In this document: piece by piece, positions 33,886-44,490 of the stretch
Layout of the letters: each line of letters opens with the position of its first letter
Position numbering within the stretch: the first letter of the stretch is position 1
Source: Dioscorea cayenensis subsp. rotundata
Lineage: Eukaryota > Streptophyta > Magnoliopsida > Dioscoreales > Dioscoreaceae
DNA length: 64,000 nucleotides
Direction of reading: 5' to 3'
Assembly (NCBI RefSeq): GCF_009730915.1
Contig: NC_052480.1
Span: forward strand, 1 to 64,000
The notes under the pieces: model-generated
Seen by the model: only the letters and a program-made list of their open reading frames with translations
The model's database searches: none
What the model was told of the DNA's origin: nothing
Translations under genes and position numbers: made by a program

Positions 33886-36154
33886 TAATAGTTGTCTTTT
33901 CTTAATGATTAAGAAAATAAACAAAGACCACAGGGGAAGAATGCTAAGATTAGGCACATCTTATCTTAATGCTATGCCAGCCATAACATTAATCACTTCC
34001 TTGTTTATGCTTAATTTCAAGGTCAATGCCCTATCATGCCAACCATCGATCTCAGTGGCTGGTGGGTGCGCCCACTTGGTTGGAGTCGTTATCCTTGGTT
34101 TCATTATTTTTATATATAGTTGCAAGGATTTTTAGTTTATTTATTCAATAAATTTAATTTATAAAAATATATAAATCAAAATTTTATGAAATAATTACAA
34201 TATGCAAAAATACGATGAAAAAAATATGAATACAAAATCTAATATAGAAAAAGAACAACCATTTATATATATATATAAAAAAAAGTTACAGGTAATCTCC
34301 TATGAATAGTCAAAAACAAAATGTCCATTTAAAATGATACAAATAAATCAATTTTTGTAAAAAAATATTTTTAATAAAACATCTCTGTGACTTGTCATAT
34401 AACAGTATAACACTCTCTTGTAAGGCGGCACTAGTTTCATGTGTCAAAATAATAATAATAATCATAAATTTAATATAATAAAAAATATTCCATGTATTGA
34501 TTAGTTAGGGTCCATCCTATGCAAATTATTCCATGTATTGTTTGACTTTTATTTTTATAACCATAAATAATTAACCGGTTGTTTATGTTGGTAGACTTAA
34601 ATTATTGCTTTGCAGGCAATCCACACTAAATATCGACATTTATTTTTTAAATTAATTTTTCAAAGGTTTTTTTTAAAATAATGGTTAATTTTTTCTCCAT
34701 ATATATATATATATATATTAAATTATATATTAAATTAAAATAAATAACAATCATCTAAACTTAGAAAGAGCACATCTTGTTTAAAGTGGTCAAAATTATA
34801 ATTTACATACCTGCATACGTATCAAATTAAAAAATAATAATTTGATATATATAGAGTGATAAGAGTGAATAAATTACAACTTTCTTCCAATTTGGTAATT
34901 TTTATTGAAAAACACAAAGGGACTATTCTTTTAGAAGGGTAGCCTTTTGTTAATGGTTGGCCTGATCCTCCTAAGGACTTAGGATTTAAAAGCCTTAAAA
35001 TATATTTGAACCATAATTACATGTTGATTGTTAGGTAATTATCATTGACGTTTAGTTTTATCCTATCTTGATTCAATGCACTCAATGATTCAGAGTGTGC
35101 AAGGATCATGGAGAACTAGTCTGTGGGAAAAAAAGATTGTTAGGACGACCCCAATTTGTTTAGCCAATTTAATTAGATGCTTTTCATTTTGTAGATCTTA
35201 ACTTTATAAGTAGATTTTTTTAAAAAAATTATTTTATACTATTTTTTCTTAAATTTTGTACTATTATGTGTGTGGTTTATCTAATTTGGTGAATGAAAAA
35301 AAAATCTACTTAAACCAATCATATTCTATATAATTAATTTTTAGTCTTCTAAAGGGGGTAAATTTTTTAGTATGTCACTAAAATTTAGGTCATTTTCACT
35401 TTAATCATCAAACTTCAATTTGTATCAATTTGATCACCCAATTTTAATTTGATTTCAATAGGTAATAACTCAAGAGATTTCGGCCCCCAAATAAATGATG
35501 TAGTTCTTTTTCAATGACATAGACACCTCCAAAAGACTTAATAATATGTTATAGGGAGGGCTAATTTGGATTTTTAAACAACCATGTAATTAGGAGTTGA
35601 AATCTTTGATTTATTGCTCGGTGAAATCAAATTAAAGTTGAGTGACTAAATTGATATAAATTGAAGTTCGGTGATCAAAGTGAAAATAAGCCAAAGTTTT
35701 GTTAATGGAAGGGCAACATCAAAATATTCATTTATTCTAGTATTTTGTTGGTGTTAATTCTATTTTTTTCTTAAAAAAAAAAATGAAGCTATTATATCAT
35801 GTTAAAAATAAAATGTGAAACGTTAGTTGACTGCGCGCAATGAGAAACAAGAGAGGGATATATATATTTCTTTAACCCACAAATCATTTCATAAACAAGG
35901 TATGTGATAAGTACTTCCAATGCATCAATTTCACTTGAAACAAACTAAAACCAAGGAAAGAACATATATCAATGAAACACTTGATAATAAACCTCAATAC
36001 TGAAACCATTTATTAACCGAAACGTACATATTGAGAGGAAGAAAAAAAAAATTAAGCAGAAAATATAAATTAAGAAGTACACATGCATAATATGGATGTG
36101 TTGGGTCAAGCAAGCCATTGAAGGTGCTGCACTTACCATGGTGGAACAAATTAA
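33886..36154. other. AT-rich spacer
   Basis: Contains the second MITE copy (35355-35748) and (TA)n runs (about 34264-34278 and 34700-34718). No gene is seen. Confidence 0.55.
35355..35748. mobile_element. MITE with long terminal inverted repeats (copy 2)
   Basis: Same family as 13376-13749: GGGTAAATTTTTTAGTATG at the left, and the mirrored GGTGATCAAAGTGAAAATAA block near the right. The right terminus is more decayed, so the end is approximate. Confidence 0.7.
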
Positions 36155-37051
36155 TTAGTGTGACTTCTCGCGAACTTTCTTAGTCCATGCGAAGTCTTCT
36201 ATCTTGTTATTCACCATATTGAGATGCAAGTCTTTTATAATCACAGTCCCAGTGTTTTTTCGACGGCGGCGACGGCGGTTGCTAGAACCCTCATCATCAG
36301 AGAAGGATCCGGACTCCTTCAAGTGAACATGACGACCACTAGGAGATAGTGTCAATTTCTTCAGCAGGTCTGATAACTCCACTCGCGCACCAAGTTTCTC
36401 CCTCCTGTTGGGTGCTGGTGCTTCTTCATCCTCTTCTTCTTCTTCATCATCTTCCTCATCATCATCATCATCAATATATGTGCATTTCTTGCATCTGCAT
36501 GTCTTGGAGTGACGAAGAGACCTTGATGACCTCTCATCTTCATATTCATCTCCATCTCCATCTTCATCTTCATCTTCCTCATCATCACTGTATGTGCATT
36601 TCCTACATCTGCAATTCTTGGAGTGAGAATGAGACTTTGATGATCTCTTATCTTCATATTCATACTCCTCTTCTTCTTCCTCATCTTCCTCGTCATCACC
36701 ATCACTGTAAGTGCATTTTTGGCATTTGCATGACTTAGAGTGACGATGAAACCTTGATGATCTCTCATCTTGATCATTTTCATCTTCATCTTCATCTTCA
36801 TCTCCATCTTCGTCTTGATAATCATCATAAGATTTGGATCGACGGTGGTTATTACGTCTGGGGAGGTCCTCACCGTAGCTCAGTTGTTTAATTGTAGCAG
36901 AACTCCTGCCTAGCCGACGTGGCCTTTGTTCTCCATAGTCGCACTCGGACTCCTCCTCTTCTTCACCTTCACCTTCGTCACTCTCATACGTCTCCTCTTC
37001 TTCATCGCTCACCTCTTCTTCTCTGTACCGGGGTTGTAAAATCTTCGGCAT
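36155..37051 (-). CDS. Acidic protein with three CxCxxC repeats (family not recognised)
   Basis: 298 aa, single exon, ATG at 37051 (MPKILQPRYREEEV). Almost half the residues are Asp or Glu. Three tandem units of about 40-45 residues, each a basic/His-Ser stretch plus a Cys motif plus an acidic run, are clear: RHSKSCKCQKCTYS, HSKNCRCRKCTYS and RHSKTCRCKKCTY. C-x-C-x2-C with neighbouring His could bind a metal. After the repeats come LSDLLKKLTLSPSGR, an Arg run and the C-terminal motif IKDLHLNMVNNKIEDFAW. The last motif recurs in the gene at 41.2 kb (VKDMHVHMSHNRIRNFAW), showing the two are paralogues. Low complexity makes database matches unreliable; the shared C-terminus argues it is a real gene. 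Function unknown; a nuclear or nucleic-acid-associated role is only a guess from charge pattern. Confidence 0.72.
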   Translation of the reverse strand: MPKILQPRYREEEVSDEEEETYESDEGEGEEEEESECDYGEQRPRRLGRSSATIKQLSYGEDLPRRNNHRRSKSYDDYQDEDGDEDEDEDENDQDERSSRFHRHSKSCKCQKCTYSDGDDEEDEEEEEEYEYEDKRSSKSHSHSKNCRCRKCTYSDDEEDEDEDGDGDEYEDERSSRSLRHSKTCRCKKCTYIDDDDDEEDDEEEEEDEEAPAPNRREKLGARVELSDLLKKLTLSPSGRHVHLKESGSFSDDEGSSNRRRRRRKNTGTVIIKDLHLNMVNNKIEDFAWTKKVREKSH

Positions 37052-37541
37052 GCGATCTGAACCAACTCACTGATCTCTGTGTATGTGTAGCGTCTCGATG
37101 CGGCGCTAGGGTTTAGGAAAGAGGGGGAGGATAAGAGAAAGAGAAGAAAAGAAAGAGAGAGATATATATAAGAAATTGAATGATAGGTTGCCTGCCACTC
37201 ATTCTCTCTTTTTATTTATATATTCTTTCTTTTTTGGAATAACAACGTCTTATAGAGTAACTTGTGTTTCACGCCATGCCATACTATTGGTTAAGGATTA
37301 CAATCATCATTGATTATGAGATAATCTCTAGTAATCAGCCCATAATTAAATCATCAAACCGCGTGACAGCTGTCGCTTTCCGGTTGCTCCTCCTCAGCCC
37401 CTTTGCTGTTGAACATTGCCTCCCTTCTTTTTGACCATTTCCCTCTTTCTCTTGACCATTGACCGGTACAGTATGTATGTGTGTGCAACGCCATTGAAGA
37501 ATGAATGGCAGATATAGTCAGGGTTTTGTGAATGACATTAA

Positions 37542-38247
37542 GGATGTGTTTGGTTTGAAGGAGTGAAATAAGAATCATTATTTATATTGTATAAATCCTT
37601 GTTTGGGTGTGGAGTAATGGAAGTGAGAAAGGTATGATGAAAGTGTGAGGAAATTATGGAGCAGGAGTCAAATGCACTTGAATTTTGAAAGGATTCTTAA
37701 TTCCTTGACAATGAAATGACAATACTACCCTTACTTGAACCCATTTTTTTTTATATTAACCAAATTGTAATTAGTGATTTATATTAGTTAATTAATTGCT
37801 TATTATAATATTAACAATAAATTTTAGTTAAAAAGTAATTATTATGGTTCATAATATATTTATTAAAAAATATATTTAAATTAATAATTAGTTATTTATT
37901 ATAGTTAATTAATTGTTAATTAATGATATTAATAAAAAAAAATTGAGATTCGGTTACCTATTTAAGTTAAATATTTATTTATAATAATTAATTTACTTTA
38001 ATATTTAAATATTTTAAAAAATATAATTGTCACAACTCTCATTACTATATATATTATAATATTTATATAAAAGGCATAATAGTCATTTTATCATGCTTTT
38101 TCTTTTTTACCTTTCTCATCCTTAATAAACAGCCTCTACAATCTTTTCCATTAAACATAGTTTTCATTCTCATTACTTTTTCAATTCTCCTCATTATCAT
38201 TACTTTTCCACTTCTTTCCATTCCATTCTTTACAACCAAGGGTCCCC
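37542..38247. mobile_element. PIF/Harbinger-like non-autonomous element 1
   Basis: Left end GGATGTGTTTGGTT and right end AACCAAGGGTCCCC form a short imperfect inverted repeat, flanked by TAA on both sides (37539-37541 and 38248-38250). TAA target duplication with a TTTGGTT terminus fits Tourist-like elements. No transposase is present. Confidence 0.6.
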
Positions 38248-38397
38248 TAAATATTAGTCATCAATGGGTGTTCCCATGGTGAGGATGTTTCCACATAAAA
38301 TCATAAGGAAGGCACCCGAATAAAGTAAGAAGTTGCTTGTCAAAGGTTTTTAAGCAACGACAGTTTCTGATCCATTTGTTCTTTAAAAAATGACTAA

Positions 38398-39124
38398 GGG
38401 GGTGTTTGGTTCAGTGTAACTATAAATACAGTGGATTTCTAGATTACTGAATCGAAAAATCCATGGATTTTTATAATACTAGTCAGATCAAATCTAGTGT
38501 TTGGTTAGATGTACTGTAGATGTTGTATTATAGGATTTTGTATTTGATAAGAGATATTTATAAATTTGAAATTAGAAATTTTTACATTATAAATATTTTA
38601 ATGATTTTTAAGTACCGTGATTAATTAATTTAACTATTAATTTTATTATTAAATTAGTTATTAAATTTATTAGTATATTTATTTATTTATTTTATTATAT
38701 TTTATAATTTTTAAATTTAATTTTTAACCCAATAAAAAAATTATTTTGAACTTTTCATACATTTTTAGCATGTTATTAATGATTTTAATTATCGCATTGA
38801 TCATTTTAACTCTTAATTTTATTATTAAATTAATTATCAAAATAATTATTAAATTTTTATAATTTTTCACTCCACAAAAAATATCCATAAATGTTTAATC
38901 ATATTTGTTTTTTTCTTTAATTGGTCAGCATGTTATCGTTTGAAGAAATTTAAATATAAAGGATTTTGGTTTTACGCCCAATTTGGCCGTAAAAACCAAA
39001 TCCCTCATTGGATGTAATATGAGTTACATTGGTTTTTGAAATCCTGTGAATCAAACACTGAATTTCAGAAAACCCAGTAACTCAAGTTACATGTAACTCA
39101 AAAACCCTCCAAACAAACACTACC
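38398..39124. mobile_element. PIF/Harbinger-like non-autonomous element 2
   Basis: Left end GGGGGTGTTTGGTT and right end AACAAACACTACC are mirrored, with TAA on both sides (38395-38397 and 39125-39127). It is of similar size to element 1, 150 bp away, but its inner sequence differs. Sub-terminal GTGTAACT and AGTTACATGTAACTC are mirrored as well. Confidence 0.65.
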
Positions 39125-39267
39125 TAAGAGGAAATTATATAAAAAGACTTCTGGACTTGATAATGCGCCACTAGCTAGCTACGACATCATAATTTCCTAG
39201 GCTTTTAAAAAAGACCATATACAAGTAGACTTAGTCAGGCATTAACATATTCTATCAATCAGTCTTT

Positions 39268-39302
<35 letters not shown>

Positions 39303-39980
39303 TCCCCCTAACAAAGGATTCTCGAGGATTGTAAAATAAAAACCTTTTTCATTAATTTCTCCCACTTGACCTAATAATGCCATTGAAAATTATGATGCTT
39401 ATCACAGTCTCCCATTTCTAAAAAAAACTTCTTTTAATAAAAATAAAAAAATAATGTCTGATCACAAAAAATTATTTTTTACTCACATAAAAATTATCAA
39501 AAGAACAAATACATATAGTGATACATGAGTGAACCCAATAAACAATAAATAAACAGTATTATATTATTTTATAATATTTACAAAGTAATATAATAGTTGA
39601 TTTAGGAATTCGATCTAAGTCTGTCAATTCATTGTTGAAGGTTGTTAAAATATTATTTTTTAATTAATTTTAATATATTTATAATTTATTTATTTTTATA
39701 AAAAAACAATAAATAAAGACCATTCATCACACATGCACGCGTATGTATATTATAAAGAAAAAAAAAAAAACTTTGAAAGTTTGTTCGCACTCATCGCTTA
39801 GTATGATGCAGTAGTTGAACAGTCAAGATCCATTTCATGAATCCCCCCAGTCCCCAGATGCCTATATATGAGCTCCTCTGTGACTCTGTCTGCTTATGAA
39901 AAGCATTCAACAGCCCCCCAACTCTTGTTTTCACTGTTTTTCTCTCTCCGGTTATCACTTCTAAACTAATCCTTGTCAAG

Positions 39981-40677
39981 ATGGTACGTAGCTAGCTAGT
40001 TAGTTCTTGATCTCTCTTTCTATGTGCAGGAGTTGATCAATTTATAGAATATATGTATATTCACTGCCAAAAGTACTACTGATCAATATTTATGTTGTTA
40101 TGATTGCAGAGGTGCGCACCATCATGCCGTCCCTTCCGGCCCTGCTGCGTTCCAGGTTGCCCCTACTCAGGGGATGTCCAAGTAGGAGTGGACAACCAAG
40201 CAGGCAGAGACTTTGAAATGGACATCACCGACAATGATATCATTGGAGGACGTGGCAGAGACTCGCTTGGGTGCAGGCAACGATGCCGGCCGTGACAACC
40301 GCGCCAGTATATGCGAGAACCGCATCCTCAATGCCAACGTGAATGCCGATATTGGCGTAGGCAACAGAGCAGGCCGAGACAACGTCATGGAGGTCTACAG
40401 GAATACTGTGAGGGGTGGGCGTGACGGTGCCAACGTCCGTGTGGGGGCGGGCAACGATGCATGTGGGGATAACAGAATGCGTGTCTTCTGCAACAACGTC
40501 GAGGACGCTGAGGACGATGTGGATATTGGCACCGGGAACTCTGCCGGCAGGGATAACTTCATGGAAGTCTACAACAACGATGTCCGTGGTGCGCGCGGCG
40601 GTGTGCGCATTGGCGTTGGGAACCAGGCCGGCAGGGACAACAGGGGCCGAGTGTCCGGGAACATAGTCAGGCGTTGA
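39981..40677 (+). CDS. GVGNxAGRDN repeat protein 1, ATG-only first exon, with one reading-frame slip
   Basis: Family not recognised. The first coding exon is just the ATG (39981-39983), followed directly by GTACGT; the intron ends at 40109 (ATTGCAG), and exon 2 is 40110-40677. Exon 2 begins with a Cys/Arg/Pro head (RCAPSCRPFRPCCVPGCPY) and then six repeats of about 28 residues with the core GVGNxAGRDN plus a following NxVxG-type strand. It ends SGNIVRR. Exon 2 is 568 nt, against 567 for the paralogue at 50 kb, and the frame slips near 40261 (GAGACTCG where the paralogue has GAGTTCG): one extra base. Otherwise the products are collinear (189 aa). Regular Val/Gly/Asn/Asp repeats suggest a beta-solenoid. 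No signal peptide. A (GTT)n run follows in the 3' region (about 40758-40788). Confidence 0.78.
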
Positions 40678-40755
40678 ATTATAAATATACCTATACAAAT
40701 ATGTTTGCATGCAGCTTATCTTCTACTTCATTTCGGGTAATCACTTTTATGTATC

Positions 40756-40788
<33 letters not shown>

Positions 40789-41187
40789 GTGGTCCTTTTC
40801 TTCCCCTGCTCTGCAATACAGACAAGAGTTTGCATTTGGGAGGAAGGAAAGTTGCATGCTCTGTTTTTCCTCCTGAGTCCTGGTTAATTGTCTTAATTAT
40901 GATTCAATGAAACAGTGTGTTGTTGGGTTATCCATTCGGGCATTCTAATTACGAGTTTTCTTCTTCTTCTAATTCTCTCTTTGTTTTATTTATTTATATA
41001 TTTGGAAGACTAATACTAGATATGCGCTGAAACGTACCTTTTGCATCAAACCGAAAAGATTTATGAATCTAAAAGTTAAAGTTTTATTATTTTCAAAGAT
41101 ACACATTTGAGAAAGAGAGAGAGAGAGAGAGGGCGCGCAGTTAATTACAAGACCTTCAGTTTGCCTGAGATCTATGTACGCAGCTAA
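40678..41187. other. Spacer between convergent genes
   Basis: Holds a (GTT)n microsatellite (40758-40788) in the likely 3'UTR of repeat protein 1 and a (GA)n run (41114-41130). No gene. Confidence 0.6.
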
Positions 41188-41881
41188 TTAACGCCGACCC
41201 TTGCTGATTTTCTCCTTCTTGTTCCAAGCAAAGTTCCTAATCCTGTTATGAGACATATGGACATGCATGTCCTTTACGATCATAATCTTGCGGTTATTAT
41301 CGCAGCTGCAGGAACTGTTTTTCTCCTGCCGATCACCATAACGAGATAATGCTAGTCGCCCGAACATCCGAGCTGCCTCCTCTCTCTCTTCATCATACTT
41401 CCTCCTTGCAGAAGTCTTTCTAGAACAACCATTACACTTTTGTCTCTGTTTTGAACAATACTCCTCCTCTTCATCATCATCATCATCATCTTCTCTCTTC
41501 CTCCTCCTCCTCCTCCTCTTCATCCTCATCATCATCTTCCTCATCACCTTCATCACTCTCATACTTGTTCTTGTGATATTGATGGCTCCGAGATCTTGGG
41601 TACTTGTTGTTCCCTTTCACGTAGAGATCATTATCAGACTCATCTTCAGTCTCAGAGTCCTCATCGTCACTCTCATCATAGCATCTCCTTCTGCCTTTGT
41701 TTTGCTGAGGTCTCACAAAGCAGTCTGCAGCTTCAGCTTCACTTTCACTGCTCTCAGTCTCTGAGGCCTCCTTTCTCCTTCCTCCATACTGCCTGGAGTA
41801 TCCTCCATGGTGCCCAGAGTATCCTTGATGGTGCCTGGAGTAGCTATAGCCACTTACAACCTGGTGGTATGAGGCGAACAT
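41188..41881 (-). CDS. Acidic protein 2, paralogue of the 36.2 kb protein, with one reading-frame slip
   Basis: Read from the ATG at 41881: a Tyr/Ser/Gly/His-rich N-terminus (GYSYSRHHQGYSGHHGGYSR), a Ser/Glu-rich part with DCFVRPQQNKGRRRCYDES, and long Glu/Asp runs. In the (GAG)n/(GAT)n tract near 41490-41505 the frame moves by one extra base; the continuing frame has [36 protein letters not shown] and the C-terminal VKDMHVHMSHNRIRNFAW, which matches the last part of the 36.2 kb protein. Without the slip the product is about 230 aa. The low-complexity tract is where a consensus error is most likely. Cys clusters (CSKQRQKCNGC) echo the CxCxxC units. Function unknown. Confidence 0.65.
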
Positions 41882-42976
41882 CGGCGTGTTAGTCAGGAGG
41901 TGTTTCCAAACTGAAGCAATGCCTACCCCTTAATTAGCGCAAGAACTCATGTATGCAAGGCTTTTTATAAAATCAGAGCACAGCTAAATTATCCTCTATG
42001 ATTAAAAAAGAAAAACTCACAAATTCAAAATCATTTTAGAATTTGTCTTAATTCTTTATCATGATCTTCTGAATTGATATATCAAGAATCCCTTTTCTTT
42101 GCCACAATGTATCTTTTGACTTTGATTATTCTATGCTTGTCAATGTGGCAAGCATAGATATAGCCAAGTTATGATTAACAATATCTCAAGAATGGAATCC
42201 AATCTCTTCTTGCCCACTTTTCTGCAGTATTTTCCTTTACTCCACTTTTTAGAGTTTTGCTAAGAACAATTTCATCCTCGCCATCCAAGTTGGCTGCTGC
42301 ATCAAAATGTCGTATTAAGAATTTCAATTAGTGGATATGTGAAATAAAGTTAGAAAAGAATTCAGCATATGCTTTCTTTTTTGGGAGTGGGAGAATTAAG
42401 TTCTTGAAACAGAGAATAATAGGAAACTGTCTCAATAGAAGACAAGCTTATTGCCAATGAAAATATTCTGATTAGGATGCCACATTTATTTATTTATAAT
42501 AATAATTATTATTATTATAAAGTGGAGAAAAAACAAAGTAATAGCTGCCAAGAGGGGCAGAAAAAAATTACAAAAAAATTCACTAGTTATGGAGCAAACA
42601 TAACTAAAGAGGAAAAAAATACTAAAAGTAAAACACAAGGCATAAAGTGCCCCTTAAACAACACATTTATTTTTCAAATAAATGACAACATGAATGAAAA
42701 ATAGTTTTCAATGACACATAATCTTTTCTTAATTGATACCAAATTTTCTATAGTCCAAATCATTTTTAAAGTTCTTCAATTAAGTTGTAACTTGTCCAAA
42801 AGTTAATTGTCATTTTTGTTAACATAATTAATATTCTAAATGATTTATTTCCTTCCAAAATTTTACATATTCTCTTATAACTTAAACAACTCATTAAATA
42901 ACCGCTAGGAAAATTAACTCAAAATTAAGCAAAAAAAAATAAAGATTTTTTTTTTAAAAAAAATTTTACATTTTAA

Positions 42977-43722
42977 AGGGCTATTTGATTGAGGTAATAC
43001 CCTCGGAATGTAAACTAAATAATTTTATATTACTCAATTTAGTTATATAAAACTATAATATTATAATCTTATAATATAATAATGTGGCCAATGTATACAG
43101 AAAGTGTGAAAATGTGGCAATCTCACAATTCCAATGGAATGTAATTTTTTTCTTGTCATATCCTTCAAATTCAATAAAATCTCAAAAAAATATAATGAAA
43201 AGGTGGATAAACCACTTCAAATAATAAAATGAACAAGAACAAGGACCCACACGTCTTAACAACAAAGACACAACAAGGTACAAAAACAACCCCAAAGACC
43301 CGAACAAATCACAAGAAGTGGCACAACACAAAACAGACGACCAACAAAAGAAAGAAAAAACCACACACTGACAAAAATATAAACTTTTAAAAATTCAAAA
43401 ATAAGTTAAAATTTTATTTATTTTAAAAAGGAAATTTAGACTTAATTAATATTAATAAAAATTAACTATATTAAATTAAAATTTATTTTTTTATAATATT
43501 AAATTTTAATATTTACTTCAAAATATTATTAATTTTGATATATTTAGTACTTATTAATTAGATAAGAGTATTATATTAAAATAAAAATTTGTATTAAAAA
43601 ATTTCCCATTTATTTAAACGCTATATATTATATTACATTCCAGCTACATTATTGTCTTGTTAGCCAAACAAAAATTACACATATTATTTTAGTGGTAATA
43701 TCACGCATAAACCAAACGACAC
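42977..43722. mobile_element. Possible Harbinger-like element, carrying a nested LINE fragment
   Basis: Left AGGGCTATTTGATTGAGGTA and right end (read in reverse) GTGTCGTTTGGTTTATGCGT are loosely mirrored, with TTAA on both sides (42973-42976 and 43723-43726). A LINE 3' fragment sits inside. Termini are diverged, so the class is tentative. Confidence 0.4.
43198..43380 (-). mobile_element. LINE 3' end fragment
   Basis: Starts (plus strand) AAAAGGTGGATAAACCACTT, identical to the 3' end of the LINE at 30.8 kb, with the hairpin at 43203-43215. About 180 bp of 3' untranslated sequence remain. Confidence 0.75.
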
Positions 43723-44271
43723 TTAAGGGATTTGCCGATAAAAGATGAATTATTCATTGCTTTAATACCTTTGTCATATCCTATTGATCATCATAATGAT
43801 TTAAAAAATTGCTAGCATTAGGTGGATATAACACATTTTAGGATAAGTTTTAAGATAAAGCGAATAAATGGAAAAAATTTCAGGTTATTGCTATTATTAC
43901 AATTATTAATAGATAAACTATATAAAAGATATTAAAAAAAAAAACAAATACAAGTATATATAAGAACCAGAAATAGGCAAAACTAGTGATTAAATTTTTT
44001 TTTTTTTTTGAGGTTTTATTAAATTCTATGTGGCATTTTTATTAAATTCAAGATTCATGAGTCTTGACTCTTTAATCAGGTCCGTGGTTGGAGAAGTATT
44101 TCCATCTATTTCAAAATTAACAACACAAGAAATTGAGGCTGGTTTTATTGTAGTCATACAATATTTTGTTTGAGTCTCTTTGAATCATAGTTAATATAGA
44201 GAATCAAATGAAAAAAATAATTTTAAATTTTTAATTAGAATTCAGAAAAAAGAGTTGAGATAATTAATAAA

Positions 44272-44360
44272 TTTTTTTTTGAATAAATTGGATAAATCAC
44301 GAATTTATTAGCAAATAAAAAAACAAACAAACAGGACGTGCGAACAGACAAGAAATTAAT
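44272..44360 (-). mobile_element. Decayed LINE 3' end
   Basis: TTTGAATAAATTGGATAAAT followed by CACGAATTTATTAGC resembles the LINE terminus, with a degraded hairpin. Confidence 0.4.
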
Positions 44361-44490
44361 AAATATTTTATAATTTCTTTCTAAATAGATATTCTGAAAA
44401 AATAACTCTAGTGATGAGCTCATTGGTAAGACAACAACATCATTCTAGGTTGAGCTTTCAAAATGAGTATATATATATATTTTTTCAAAA

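Larger units (their letters stand above)
37052..39980. other. Spacer with two Harbinger-like elements
   Basis: Two ~0.7 kb elements with TAA flanks (37542-38247 and 38398-39124) fill half of it. A (TA)n run lies at about 39271-39299. A promoter with a TATA-like CCTATATATG at 39859-39868 precedes the repeat-protein gene at 39981. Confidence 0.55.
41882..44490. other. AT-rich spacer with a nested element
   Basis: Contains a Harbinger-like element (42977-43722) into which a LINE 3' end inserted (43198-43380), and a decayed minus-strand LINE 3' end at about 44272-44360. No gene. Confidence 0.55.

Noticed and set aside
36349-36873. Open frames on both strands inside the acidic protein gene
   Set aside because: They are His/Leu- or Met/Lys-rich shadows of GAT/GAA repeats.
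40240-40710. 156-codon antisense frame in repeat protein 1
   Set aside because: Shadow of the GC-rich repeat; the sense frame agrees with the paralogue.
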